A DNA stretch of 64,000 nucleotides from Cristatella mucedo (GCA_009760855.2 WPIO01000004.1:13309501-13373500); one strand, 5' to 3'. Counted from the first letter of the stretch, positions 19,981 through 33,079 are shown. Notes: generated by a model not told the origin, from the letters alone. A program made the numbers and translations.

Positions 19981-20767
19981 TTCTCTCTTTAAAGAAAGAG
20001 GGTTAACTTCTGATTACTTATGCCATCGTCTATCATGTTTCACGGATAGCTAGTCGGTTGATTATTATTATATTTGATATCAAAGCTGTGCTTACAAGAT
20101 ATCACCACTAATAACTTATTACATGGATTGCTTATGCAGACTACCATCCCGAGTCTGCAAAGGCCAGGCCATAGCGGTTGAAGTTTTTCGAGTGTCGGCA
20201 CTCGACTGCCTAGTCGTGTGCGAGCACTGGTTAGGGGATGAGGTGACAAGCCGAGTTGCCGTGACTCGCAGAGCTAATTGAGCGGCATGCACTGAATAGC
20301 CAGATGCTAGCTAGTGCATCTTTGATCTGTTACCTCTTTGCTATGCTTGGCAAGCACACCTTCTCTGACACTGCTGCTCATACCAGCTTGTGACCGTGCT
20401 CTGCAGAAAGGACAGCGGGCAAAACGAGGGCTCACGAGGCCATGGCCTACAGAGCCCTGGCTCTGCATAGCCGAGTCGGGCAGGTCACTCACTGCCAGTG
20501 AGAGCTCGAGCTAGCTGGGGAAGTGCAGGCTGCATGCTGCTGGCAGTTTGAATAGCAACCACAGCCGCCAGCAAGCCAGCATCCTCCGCTGACCCCTACC
20601 GTGGTCGGCAATTGCAGCAGCATCAAAAGAATTCGGACAGCCGCATGATCAGCTGATAATGTATGCATGCAGAGTCCATGGCCAGCTTTCTGTGGCTATG
20701 ACATGTCGCCAGCATCAGCATGCCACGAACAGGTGGTCGGGGAGAGCAGGCGGCCGGCTGCGTAAAT

Positions 20768-20912
20768 GGATTAATAAATATTAGCCCATTTAACAGTCTG
20801 GTTTTGTAATGCTGCAGACGACTATTACCACCACTTGCAGTTGGCAATAAGGGATCGCCCACTGCAGGATTCGAACCCACGTGACCTAGGTCGACCTTGG
20901 TCGCCGAGTGAG
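20768..20912 (-). mobile_element. tRNA-derived SINE, family 1
   Basis: Reverse complement: gcccatttaacagtctg, attaccaccacttgcag, gggatcgcccactgcaggattcgaacccacg, then the head region with decay (tagcgacagaagagcc is lost). Confidence 0.8.
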
Positions 20913-21229
20913 CAGGGCTCTGCTTCACATCCTTTGATACTTCCTTGTGCGGTCAGACAGGTCAGGACTGCTGCCGGAAGCAGGTTGAAGCTTGGCTGTT
21001 TTAGCTTTAGCTACTACGCGGATGCTCGTTTCGGTTGCAGCCGCGTGGCACGGTTTCGATCTTGAATTACAGACGTCGACAACTTACGAGAATTAGAAGC
21101 AGAAGATTTTCATGGTTAGTTAAAAGAGTTTGCCGTCGGCATTCGGCCCACGCCCTTCAGCACATCTTCATTGTCACCATTTAAAAATACTAGCCACATG
21201 GTGTCACACGATAACTGCTTCAGTGTAAC

Positions 21230-22110
21230 CTGGTTCGGCGGCGGACTACGGTCGCGAGGTGACGAGACTGAAGCTGAAGCTGTCGCCGCCACTCGGGCTC
21301 GGCTCGGCCCAAATGCTGGCCGGCGTCGTTGCCTCGGGTCGGTCTGGCTCGCGACCGCCGGACGCGTACGAACGGAAAGGGAAAAAGTGCTGTCGGCAGC
21401 GCAAAAGCGGCAAAGCGGCCTGCCCAGAGCTGAGGCTGAGCCGCTGCGCGCGAGCACGCCGAGCGCGACTGCTGCCGCAAGCTGCAAGGCAGCTACGAAG
21501 GCCAGGCCACCGCCTACAGCTGCACGCCGAACGCACCGGAAGCTCGGACATCATCGACGCGGCGCTAGGAAGAGTTCTCCAGAGCGACGCCTAATTGGTA
21601 ATCGCGGAGCTGCTGCTGCTGCTGCTGCCCATCGCGTACTTTCGAGTGATGAGCATCTCAGCCGCCGAGCGCGCCCTCGCGACTGCGGGTCGGGCGCTAG
21701 CTAGCTAGCTAGCTAGCCGGCGCTCGCTCCACTTACCTCCGAGAGGAGAGCTAATAAAGACGAGCCGCCTCATCGCAGATGCGTCTCGGTGGCGGCGGCG
21801 GCGGCGGCGACGACGATAACGCGTGCTGGAGTGCCTCTCCGCTAGACTCTGCCTCGCCGCTAGCCGTAGCGGGAACGTCGACGTCGGCTCTCTAGTAGCA
21901 ATAACGTTAACGGCAAACTCTTTCGGTCCGTCGCTTCCGCTCTAGGCGGGCCTTACGCGCGTCGCTCCGCCCACTGCTCTGACCGACTCGCGCAAGCGAG
22001 CCTCGCTATCGTGCTCTCGGTCGTCCCGGCGACTTGTGCTGGCCCGTACGCGCCGCGTGCGCGCCGGGGAGGAGCGGCCCACGAAACCTAGAAATCTCCA
22101 CGTGCAATTC
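21230..22110. promoter_or_regulatory. CpG-rich island with no assigned gene
   Basis: Dense CG dinucleotides and high GC, including GGC repeats (about 21791-21812), a GCT run (21610-21630) and the self-complementary (GCTA)n at 21696-21718. A second GC-rich patch follows at about 22440-22800. Inferred: a promoter region, possibly for the Ig gene whose first coding exon at 12.6 kb seems to have an upstream non-coding exon. A plus-strand gene is equally possible. Confidence 0.35.
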
Positions 22111-22197
22111 ACCGAGCATGGCCCGTGCACTGTGACCGTTGCAGGATTTTCCTCGCATATTGACATTATTGACCTTTACAGGAAATTACTTTGATCA

Positions 22198-22276
22198 TTA
22201 ATAATGATAATAATAATGATACATTCTTATAGCGCCGTCAACGAACTGAATCTCTTTCTAGGCACTTTACAGATTC
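22198..22276 (-). mobile_element. LINE main-family 3' end fragment
   Basis: Reverse complement of the LINE tail: AAT-rich start, cttatagcgccgtcaacgaactgaatctctttctaggcactttac. Confidence 0.75.
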
Positions 22277-23620
22277 CGTATAGAAAACATTACCAAATGA
22301 TTACTGGTAACATCCGCAAGAAGCAGGCGCAGTGTAAGCAGGTACTTCGTGCCAGTTGGAGAGAGATGGCCACAAAAAAGTCGGGTCGCGTAATTTCAGG
22401 TGAACACATCCATTTTTCGAATAGTGCATTGTAAATTGCTATTTACGAGCATCTATTTGCTTGCCGCCGGTTTCCGCCACCGTACTGTCTGGCTCGCGAC
22501 GCTGTCGCACCCACGCCGCGGCTGCCTTAATATCAGCGCCCCCACCCCTTTCGCGTCCACACAGTTCGAGACAATCGCGCGCGCGCCAATCGGGGTTTCA
22601 CAACAGCAGTCGTACATCCCTAGACGCCGCTGCCAATGCCAAACTAAGTGAATCGGGCGTCTGACGTTGGAAGCCCAGGAGAAGCGAGACGGCGGCTGTA
22701 AAGGACCCGGAGGTGGAATACGGGATCGTGGAGAGTTTGGCCCAGGAAGGCATCCGCCCCGCGCCCGCACCTGCGACCCCCCCCCCATCTGAGGCCCGAT
22801 GGCCCTCTGTGGACGGCTGTTAGGCATCCAGAGAGAGGCTACAGGAGCAGCATTATAAGGGCAAGGCCAAGCAGTGCACACGGTGAATTAAACGCGTTTC
22901 ACCGGATGAATTCGCCATGTTTTTCCCTAGATCGGGCTAAACGAAAATCGTCAGAGCATCGGTCGCGTTGGGCGTGTTGGTCGATAGTAGTCTTCCAGAT
23001 TGGTTGTAATTTATTCTTTAATAAAGGAGACGTCGTATTTTCGGAGTTGCTAAGTGGTTAGGTCTTTTTAGTCATGTCTACCGAGGCAGACGGGCAGCAG
23101 CTTCAAACTCTTCAAAATGGAATGAAAATATTCGCTAATTACTATTCATATCTGCTGCGCTCTAAGCGCCCTTAGAGAGCTTACTCTCTGTTCTGGCGCT
23201 TTAAAACTCGATGGGCGTGAAACGATCACAAATAGTTTAGTCAATGACAGCAAGTATCATGCCTAGACGTGTATGCAAAAGCACCTGTGAGAAGACACCC
23301 GCAGCCGCTGGTTACTGAGGCCCCTGTTTAGTTGCATACGCTGAATCGTGTACCGGGTAAGCACTCAAAAACGCAGGAAAAAAGGAAAATTCACTGGGTA
23401 GCTATTAAAAGCATTCCTCTTTTGCCTTTGGTCAAGACATGTATAATTGCACGATACGCGAGCACTCAGACGACAGATCTCTCGGACGGAGCTAAGGTTG
23501 TAAGGAACATTTAGGTTTTGGTCATGTTTTTGAATCTCATTAAATCGAGATATGACGCGATGTCAGTCGGGGTAGAGTTACAGGCTTTAAAAACGTACTC
23601 TTCGGTATGTATACACATAG

Positions 23621-23621
<1 letters not shown>

Positions 23622-23651
<30 letters not shown>

Positions 23652-25260
23652 TCACTTGAAAAAGCGTCCTCAGAGAACTTAATCTCTCTCTCTCTAGGCG
23701 CTTTACATTTGCTGTAAAGTGAAATGCAATTGAATGGTAAGTAAAATCATGCTTGAAAAACAAACGAAATGAATAATATGGTTAGGGGTGACATGCACAG
23801 GGTCAGCATGCAAATGTGGTTAGTGGCAGCATGCAGTGTCAGCACGCATAAGCACATCAAGGACGAATCACAGGGACCCGCTAAATGCTGTCCTAAATAG
23901 GTGTGTTTTTAGGTTCCTTTTAAATGTGGTCAGGTCAGGGGATGTTCTGACGCAGGTCGGGAGGGAGTTCCAGGCTTTGGGAGCATATGAACTAAATGCA
24001 CGGTCTCCAAAGGATTTAAGGTTTGTATGAGGTATTTCTAGACTGTTGGATTCCGAAAAGCGAGTGGTACGATGCTTTGCCTGATGGGGTAGTATATCTG
24101 ACAGACAGGCTGGAGCCATAGAATGAAGGGACCTAAAAGTGAGCGACAAAACCTTGAAGTCAATCCGTTGCTTGACTGGTAGCCAGTGCAGGTCGGCGAG
24201 AAGTGGAGTAATGTGGCAACTGCAACGCTCACGACAGACAAGCCTAGCTGCCGAGTTTTGCACCAGCTGCAATCGCCTGATCGCACATGCTGGTAGGCCA
24301 GTAAGCAGTGAGTTGCAGAAGTCGAGACGGGATGTCACGAATGCATGGACCAACTTGGACGTGGTATCTTTATCTAAACAAGCCCGAATTTTAGCAATGT
24401 TATGAAGCTGAAAATAGGCAGCTTTGAGCGTGGAGCTGATCTGGTCGTCTAACGAGAGGTCGCTTTGGAATATGACACCTAGATTTCGAGCTGATTCAAC
24501 TGGAGATATGCTGGCAGAGCCAATTTTGAGAGTCAGCCTTTCCAATCTCTGGATCACACTGGGTTTGCCCATAACTAGTAAGTTAGTTTTATCATCGTTA
24601 AGTTTTAGAAAATTTGCTGCCATTCATGTGCGGATGTCATCGATGCATGCAGCAAGTGAGTTGAGAGAATTTGAGGTGCTCGAAGGCTGGGAGGGATCAA
24701 AGCAAAGGTACAACTGAGTGTCATCTGCATAGAAGTGAAAGCCTAGATTGTGCTTGGCAATCACATCAGCAAGAGGCAGAGTATAAACCGTGAAAAGAAC
24801 CGGACCTAGCACTGAGCCCTAAGGTACCCCATATTTCAGAGGTACCTCGGATGATCTTTGTCCATTCACGTCAATACTCTGGAGTCTCCCACTGAGATAG
24901 GACCTGAACCACTGCAGAGCAGTGCCAGTGATGCCCAGGCGAGATGAGAGGCGCTCTAGAAGAACTTTGTGATCGATGGTATCAAAAGCTGCCGAAAGAT
25001 AAAGCAAAACAAGCAGAGACACTCTACCCATGTCTGCATTTCTAAGTAGGTCGTTGTATACCCGAAGCAATGCTGACTCTGTGGAGTGATTAGCTCTAAA
25101 GCCAGACTGGAACTTACTAGCAAGGTGTGAGGTTTCGATATACGAGTTCAGCTGGTCTGCCACGACCCGTTCGAGTGTCTTTGATAGGAACGGTAGAAGG
25201 GAAACTGGGCGGTAGTTGCTCAAGTTCTCTTGGTCAAGTGTAGCTTTCTTGAGAATTCCT
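23622..25260 (-). mobile_element. LINE main family, 5'-truncated, nearly intact reverse transcriptase and C-terminal region
   Basis: On the minus strand one frame runs from LSNYRPVSLLPFLSKTLERVV (about 25223) through [44 protein letters not shown] (catalytic YADD), [46 protein letters not shown] and [33 protein letters not shown] to its natural end near 23868. Only two stops break it: a TAG in the GVPQG motif (Gln codon, near 24813) and a TGA in place of Trp near 24624. The 3' UTR ends in (ATT)n at 23622-23652. Known: L2/CR1-type LINEs copy themselves by target-primed reverse transcription and are commonly 5' truncated. Confidence 0.92.
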
Positions 25261-26201
25261 TTAGATTAGTGGCAGCATGCACAGCCTTAGCAGCTATCAC
25301 ACATTTGTTATGGACAGTAAGGAATTGCCTGCTGCACGACTCGAACCGCGACTTTAGGATCGTAACGTTCGAGTGCTTTAAATCCAGCTGGGTTAAAATC
25401 CATCCACCTTGAAGTATGTATTGCTGACATTCATACTTGAATTGCAGAAAGTTTTTATCAAATTGAATTACAATAAAAAAGTTAATACTAAAAGACAAAT
25501 GTGTTCACATTTAGAAATTGGAAAGCGTAAAAAATTAGCTCGACCCGCATTATCTCCTGTAGCCTTCGTATGGATCCGGGTTTCCACTTCAAAAAATAAC
25601 TTTTCATTCGATGACCACACTAGCTCCCGGTTAAATCTGCCTACTTTTATCAACGCAACATTGCAAGCATCAGGGTTTTCTTATATTAAGAATAATAATA
25701 ATAATAACGAAACTTTTCCCAAAACGACCCCCAAGAAACCATATCTCTTTCTTGGCTCTTTGCATATGTTGAAAGGGTAGTATCTCAATTGATTCACCTA
25801 TCGGCTTACCGTCGCCAAAAGAGAGCCGTGCTTCAGGTTCTTTCTCCTTATATCGAGGGCTTGTAGGCAGTCAGAGATTAACCATTTTAAAGAAATAAAC
25901 ACTGGGCTGCTGATAAAACCTGCTTATCGTACCTATTTCATAAAAGCTCAAGTTCAAACTCTGTTGCAGAGCTTATAAGGCTGGGCGGGGAGGGGGGTTG
26001 CAATATCCCCTCTTTTAAAGCTTGTACAGTTCATCGGAAGCCTGGGGGTTACTGCCTCGCTGACAATTGGTGGACTTTGACTTGATTTGTTGATGGACTT
26101 TGTTATATGGGCTATTGGCCGACTCACAGCTGACATAAGTGAGCTGTGAGTCGGCGCCATACAGGAATGGAGCTCCTCCAGATGGATGCAGACCAGCCGC
26201 A

Positions 26202-26248
<47 letters not shown>

Positions 26249-27100
26249 GGACGGAGCCCGAGTTGTCATAACAATCGAGCCAAGATGACTCAGACATTAT
26301 CTGCATCGCTATATTGCTATTTGCTGCTAGCTGTCCAACGTCGTCGTAGACTTGCTCGACAGCTAGCTAGCTAAACAGTCATTGAGGACGACCACGCTCA
26401 GACAAGGACACCCCAACCAAGCTAGTACGGCGAATGCCTGATTGATGTGTATTGGCTATGCTGACTACGACCTGTGTACGATTTGGCCGGGATGCTTTGC
26501 GGTTGCGCAGACGTTAAATAAGTTAGCGTAACTAAGCACAAGCTCAAATAATCATTCAAAAGATCAGTAATGACTGTCCATCGCTTTGTGCACGAGAGAC
26601 TATCCTGTCATATCAATGCATCCTAGTGAAGAGCAAGTCAAGCTCCTAATAGAAAACAGGCGGATCGCAGTTGCATAAAAACAACTTAGCAAGTCTCGAG
26701 TATCAACCTTCTGACTGAGCGCTACGAGGTCAGCACGAGGTCACCTACTGATACTCGATACGATCTAGGTTCTTTGCAAGCTGATAGACGAGATCTGAGA
26801 GCCCGTGCCCAAAGTATACATTGACTCTTCAAATATCCATCCCAATTCTGCCTCAATGCCAACCTTCAAGCCTGCTCCCGATAACCTCGCATCAAAACTT
26901 AATCTCCTAGTGGGAGAAGACCAATAGCCCTCGCCTCGTGACACCAAGCGCAACTAGTCTTTCTTGTCCGTTGCGGGAATTCTCTTCCAAAAATCGAAGC
27001 TCTTACGAACATCGTACACGGAAACTGATACATCTGAGACCTGTTTAAAGCTTATCTGTTTGTTGGTTGACCGAAGAGCGTAAGAAATTACGTGCCTGTA
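25261..27100. other. Intergenic stretch, no gene seen
   Basis: It contains a (TC)n run at 26206-26245 and an AAT/AAC run near 25690. No exon or element was recognised. Confidence 0.4.
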
Positions 27101-29264
27101 GACATCTAACCGCTAACCGCTTGGGGCTGTCAGTTAAGCCAGTGGCAGTGTTTGATTCTCCGGCTGCTAGTAGCCTGCTTATTAGTTATCATCGTGCGTA
27201 ACTATTATCGTTTCTTTAACGCCGCTCTAATGCATTCCTATGTTATTGCCGTTGCTTAAGTCCGTGAATTGTGCATTGACGAAAGAAAAGCGCACCGAAT
27301 CCGACGGGGCGGTCGTGAGATACGAACCTTCTCGTTTGGTATTCCTAGCATTGTTTCGAACCGCTCAGTTCGTTATCTACCAAAAAGCTATGGTGTGAAT
27401 CTCTTTAACTTAGTGGTCATCAGGCCAGCCATAACGCAGGCAGCCCAACTTAACGCTTGTCTTTGGAATCTTTGCTCATTGTGCAATAAACCAGTATTGA
27501 TAAGCGACCTTGTTTCTGAAAAAGGCTTCGACCTGCTCGCCTTAACCAAGCAAGACCTGGCTGAAATCGGTAAGCTGCCCGACCATTAGTGATGCAACCC
27601 CGACAGACTCCTACTACTTTCACACCCCTAGATCAATCAAAACTAGAGATGGAGTTGGCGCTATCACACGCTCATCCTCCAGCTTCAAGCCGTTTGCAGT
27701 ACCCTCGAAGCAGTCTTTCGAATCTATTGTTTCAAGTTTACCCAGCAACAAGTTATCAACAGTGGCAGTAGTCTATCGCCATCGTGTACCAAATCCTCCT
27801 TTAACTCAGATTTCTCTGATCTCATTTTGATTATGTGCAAGAAATTGATCTTTCCTCGTTATGGGTGATTTCAACATTCATTTTTGATAAGTTATCTGAT
27901 GTCTTCAGCACCAAATTTCGTGCACTGACTGACTTGTTCTCTCTTGTGGCTCATGTGCAAGGCCTTACTCACATCAAGGGTCACACATTCGATCAAATTG
28001 TATCCTACAACTGGATGCTATCACCAATTGTTACTAAATTCTGCTTATCTGACGACACACAGATCTCATTCAGTCTGTAATGTGTGCCCTCCTCCGAATC
28101 TAAAATCACATGTGAATCGCGACAACTCAAGACCCTTGACATCGATGCTGTCTATGCGAGAATATCTGCTTCGCCTCTATTGGTCCATCCCCCTTTCGAC
28201 CTGTCATCATTGGTAGATTGCTACAACGCGACACCTAGCTGACATGCTCTACAATTTCATCTGACATGCTCTACAAGTTCATCCGAGGAACCTCTGAAGT
28301 ATAGGGTACCTCAGGGCTCCGTTCTTGGACCAGTTCTTTTCACGGTTTATACTCTTCCTCTTGCCGATGTGATTACCGTGCACAATATAGGCTTTCACTT
28401 CTATGCGGATGACCATCAGTTATACCTTTGCTTTGATCCCTCCCAGCCCTCCAGCACATCGAACTCTCTCTACTCCTTTGCTGCAAGTATTGATGACATC
28501 CACATAGATGGCAGCAAACTTTCTTAAATTGAATGATGACAAAACCAACTTACTTACTAGTTATGGGCAAATCAAGTTGGAAAGGCTAACGCTCAAAATC
28601 AGCTCTGCCAACATATCTCTTGATGAATCTGCACGAAATCCAAGTGTCATTTTCCAAAGTGACCTTTCGTTAGACGACCTCGTCAGCTCTGTAATCAAAT
28701 CTTCCTACTTTCAGCTACATAAAATTTCTAAAATCCGAACTGCTTAGACAGGGATACCGCATCTAAGTCGATCCATGCATTTGTGACATTCATCCCATCT
28801 TGACTTTTGTAACTCACTGCTTGCTGACCTATCGGCCTGTGCAATCAGATACTTACAGCTGGTGCAAAACTCTGCGGCTAGACTTGTGTGTCGTGAGCAT
28901 CGCAGTTGCCACATCACAACACTTCTCGCCGACCTGCACTGGCTACCAGTCAAGCAACAAACAACGCATCGACTCCACATTTAAGAAGAAACTAAAAACG
29001 CTTCTATTTACAATGTCATTTAATGAGTCCGTATGATTCATCCTTTGTGTACTTATGGGTGCTGACACTGTGCATGCTGTCACAAACCACACTTGCATGT
29101 TGACCCTGTGTATGTCACCCCTAATCATGTTATTCTTGTTGTTTACTGAGCATGCTACAACAACCCAGTTGATCGTGCTTCCTTTGCAGCAATTGTAAAG
29201 CGACTAGAAAGAGATTGAGTTTTCTGTGGGTGCTTTATCAAATGTACTATTATTATTATTATTT
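27100..29264 (+). mobile_element. LINE main family, near full-length but decayed, with endonuclease remnants
   Basis: This is the only copy reaching the 5' region of the main protein. It shows RIRRGGRE (N-terminal basic block), then NACLWNLCSLCNKPVLISDLVSEKGFDLLALT, the start of an AP-type endonuclease. The endonuclease C-terminal part follows (VQGLTHIKGHTFDQIV, LSDDTQI), then RT pieces ([40 protein letters not shown]), the C-terminal domain, and a 3' end with (ATT)n at 29248-29264. A large part between about 28230 and 28300 is deleted. Many stops and frameshifts. Confidence 0.85.
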
Positions 29265-30255
29265 TTGATGACATCTGCACATGGATGGCAGACAACTTTC
29301 TTAAATTGAACGGTGATGAAACTAACCCACTAGTTATGGGGAAACCAAGTGTGATTCAGAGATTGGAAAGCCTAACACTTAAAATCTGCTCAGCCAGCAT
29401 ATCTCTTGTCGAATCTGCTCGAAATTTAGGTGCCCTATTCCAAAGTGGCCCTTCATTAGACGACCACAGCAGCTCCACAGTCAAGTCTGACTACTTTCAG
29501 CTACATAATATAGCTAAAATTCGGGGTTGTTTAGACAGGGATACCACATCTAAATTGGTCCATGCATTTGTGACATCCCGTCTTGACTTCTGTAACTCAA
29601 GTCTTGCTGGTCTTCCGGCCTGTGCTATCAGGTGCTTATAGCTGGTGCAAAACTCTGTGGCTAGGCTTGTTTGTTGTGAGGGTCGCTGTTGCCACATCGC
29701 ACCACTTCTAGCTGACCTGCACTGGCTCCCAGTCAAGCGATGCATTTACTTCAAGGTTCTGTCACTCACTTTTAGGTTCCTTCATTTTTTGGCTCCAGCC
29801 TACCTATCAGATCTACTGCCCCAGCCTGGCTAAGCATCATACCAGCCGCCTTTTGGAATCTAATACCTGTACTTCGTACGAATCTCAAATCCTCTGGAGA
29901 CCGTGCCTTTAGTTCGTATGCTCCCACACCTGGAATTCACTTCTGACTGGCGTCACAACATCCCTTGACTTGACGACATTTTAAAAGAATCTAAAACACA
30001 TCTATTTATAACATCATTTAGTGGGTTCGTGTTTTTCGTCCTTTGTGTGCTTATGGGTGCTGACACCGTGCATGCTGCCACTAACCCTATTTGCATGCTG
30101 ACCCTGTGCTTGTCACCTGTAACTATGTTATGCTTGTTGTCATTGAGCATAGTACCACTAACCATTCGATCATGCTTCTGTTGCAACAAATGTAAAGTGC
30201 CTAGACAGAGATTGAGCTCTCTGATGGCGCTATAACAAATGTATTATAATTTTTT
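29265..30255 (+). mobile_element. LINE main family, 5'-truncated copy directly following another
   Basis: The copy begins at the codons for DDICTWMADNFLKLNGDETN directly after the (ATT)n tail of the previous copy. It runs through SRLDFCNSSLAGLP and DLHWLPVKRCIYFK to cctagacagagattgagctctctgatggcgctataacaaatgtatt. Several stops and frameshifts make it inactive. Confidence 0.88.
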
Positions 30256-30414
30256 TTTAGCCCTCCAAACCATGTCCTACGTCTGAGCTGCCTATATTTG
30301 CAGCTTCTAGCCATTACTAGCATAGCATCGACCTCAGGCTCAGTCTCTAGATGCTTCAGAATGGCTGCTAATTATATCAGGCCACTAATTTAAGAAGACA
30401 TCAGGACAGTACCC

Positions 30415-30690
30415 AGGAGAGCTTACATCCGTCAAGACTCCATCCCGCCATTTCTATCAAAAGCACTGGAAGCAATTAGTGGCAGACTACTACATTAAAA
30501 GATTAAACCTAGAACGTTGCAGTCAGCATTTGCTGAACACAGCTCTACAGGTCCAGCCGTGCTGCTAGTGTATACATAACTTCTCGTGAATATTGGCATG
30601 GGTAGAGCCTATCTGACATTTCTGCTTGATCTCTCGGCAGCATTTGATATCACTTATATGTTTTACCTTTCCAAGTGGAAACACATGTTC
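30415..30690 (+). mobile_element. Very decayed LINE reverse transcriptase remnant
   Basis: Recognisable pieces: ccatttctatcaaaagcactggaa (FLSKTLE block) and FLLDLSAAFDI, the first catalytic aspartate motif. The rest is scrambled. Confidence 0.55.
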
Positions 30691-31837
30691 AAGTTTATCT
30701 GAGTGCTACTGCAGGTAGCTCCCACTTTTTAAGATGTTGGATTTGGCTAATTTAGTAGTGGTAGGCCCAATTCAAAGTCATATGGAGAAATCCCTCAATA
30801 AATCTGTATAGGAAAGACTCATTCGTGGGATAACGATTATACAGTAATAGGCAGAGGCGTGCTTCCATCGGAGTAAAAAGAGGTGCATTTTCTCCTGCTG
30901 TATGGTGCTAGCTTTTGACCACAGACGTGTGCGCTGTGATTTGTACAGTGGCAGCGATTATAGAGTAGGAATGTGGCAGCGACTAGGTAGGCTTAACTTG
31001 CATCCACAGTAGGGTGCTACATCGCAGCAGACAGCTACTAGAAGCTTTTTCGTGGCTCGAGCTCTGCAGGGTCGATAACTCTAAGTCATTAGCAGGTGCC
31101 TTAGACCAAAGTCGGTGCCAAGTAGGAATACTCGCATGTCAATTCGCGTTTTCGAAATCGTCTGCAAACAATTGAGTAGCTCAGCAAATAACACCAGCAT
31201 GGGCAGCAGCTATATCCAAACTTTGAGTGTGGACAGAGAACAAGTCGTTGGATACGACTGAGAACTGAGTAGAAAGCAAGAGCGATTGCTGCAAAAACAG
31301 GCACCGAAGCAGATGGATGGATTGATAGCTATAGATAAATAGATAAAGACCCAAAGATTCAGTCAAGGCTTTTCATGAATTGCCCATGGCGGATCACTTT
31401 CAGAACTCACAGATGCAGCTTTTAAATATTCATTCAACTCACCTTCATTTATTGGCATAGTCAGTTCTTGTACCTGGTTAAATTACTCTAAAACAACGAT
31501 CTTCGAACGACGTTCAGATGCAACAGTGCAGACTTCGCTGACGCTTGTGAGCCCCCAACTCCAGCGCTTCCGACGCAAATCCTAATTCGAGCCCCGACAG
31601 GTCCGAGCAAATTTGCTAGGGCTTAGTTAGGGTGAGCCTTAATACAGGACTCCTAACGGAAGTATCTTTCCTTTTGAGACAGGATTCCCGATCGACACTG
31701 TGGGGCTGTCAAATCTAACTCGATACCCTTTCTCAGTGCACTTATTCGTCGAAATAAGGTTCTTAGCCATTATTGGCGCTAGCACTAGCTCGATTCTGAA
31801 AATCAGCTTTGGGTTGAGCACTTGAGACAGCGCCAGT

Positions 31838-32165
31838 CGAACGACACCGAACGACACCGAACGACACCGAACGACACCGAACGACACCGAACGACACCGA
31901 ACGACACCGAACGACACCGAACGACACCGAACGACACCGAACGACACCGAACGACACCGAACGACACCGAACGACACCGAACGACACCGAACGACACCGA
32001 ACGACACCGAACGACACCGAACGACACCGAACGACACCGAACGACACCGAACGACACCGAACGACACCGAACGACACCGAACGACACCGAACGACACCGA
32101 ACGACACCGAACGACACCGAACGACACCGAACGACACCGAACGACACCGAACGACACCGAACGAC
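31838..32165 (+). repeat. 10-bp minisatellite, left array
   Basis: About 32.8 copies of acgacaccga, essentially identical. The unit length is not a multiple of three and contains no stop on either strand, so long meaningless open frames appear in all six frames. Confidence 0.98.
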
Positions 32166-32790
32166 GCAGCTAGGCTTGTCTGTCGTGAGCGTCGCAGTTG
32201 CCACATTACTCCACTTCTCGCCGACCTGCACTGGTTACCAGTCAAGCAACGGATTGACTTCAAGGTTTTGTCGCTCACTTTTAGGTCTCTTCATTCTATG
32301 GCTCCAGCCTATCTTTCAGATATACTACCCCATCAGGCAAAGCATCGTACCACTCGCTTTTCGGAATCCAACAGTCTAGAAATACCTCGTACAAACCTTA
32401 AATCCTTTGGAGACCGTGCATTTAGCTCGTATGCTCCCACAGCCTGGAACTCCCTCCCGACCTGCATCAGAACATCCCCTGACCTGACCACATTTAAAAG
32501 AAACTTAAAAACATACCTATTTAGGACAGCATTTAGTGGGTCCTTGTGATTCGTCCTCGATGTGCTTATGCGTGCTGACACTGTTCATGCTGCCACTAAC
32601 CACATTTGCATGCTGACCCAGTGCATGTAACCCCTAACCATGTTATTCATTTTGTTTGTTTTTCAAGCATGATTTTACTTACTATTCTGTTGCGTATCAC
32701 TTTGCAGCAAATGTAAAGCGCCTAGAAAGAGATTGGGTTCTCTGAGGGCGCTTTATCAAGTGCAATATTATTATTATTATTATTATTATT
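32166..32790 (+). mobile_element. LINE main-family 3' fragment inserted in the minisatellite
   Basis: It starts at codons for AARLVCRERRSCHITPLLADLHWLP, runs through [33 protein letters not shown] to the 3' UTR (cgcctagaaagagattgggttctctgagggcgctttatcaa) and ends in (ATT)n at 32767-32790. This part is little decayed. Confidence 0.92.
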
Positions 32791-33079
32791 ACCGAACGAC
32801 ACCGAACGACACCGAACGACACCGAACGACACCGAACGACACCGAACCACACCGAACGACACCGAACGACACCGAACCACACCGAACCACACCGAACGAC
32901 ACCGAACCACACCAAACGACACCGAACCACACCGAACGACACCGAACCACACCGAACGACACCGAACCACACCGAACCACACCGAACCACACCGAACCAC
33001 ACCGAACCACACCGAACCACACCGAACCACACCGAACCACACCGAACCACACCGAACCACACCGAACCACACCGAACCA
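32791..33079 (+). repeat. 10-bp minisatellite, right array
   Basis: About 29 units of accgaacgac and its variant accgaaccac. G-type units lie next to the LINE, alternate with C-type in the middle, and only C-type remain from 32961 on. Confidence 0.98.

Noticed and set aside
21116-21487. Minus-strand frame with an alanine/leucine-rich stretch like a signal peptide, within the CpG island
   Set aside because: GC-rich DNA yields Ala/Leu-rich frames easily; no donor that joins it in phase to the Ig gene was found, and the Ig gene already has its own signal peptide.
31838-33079. CRISPR array
   Set aside because: The repeats are contiguous 10-mers with no spacers, in a eukaryotic repeat context.
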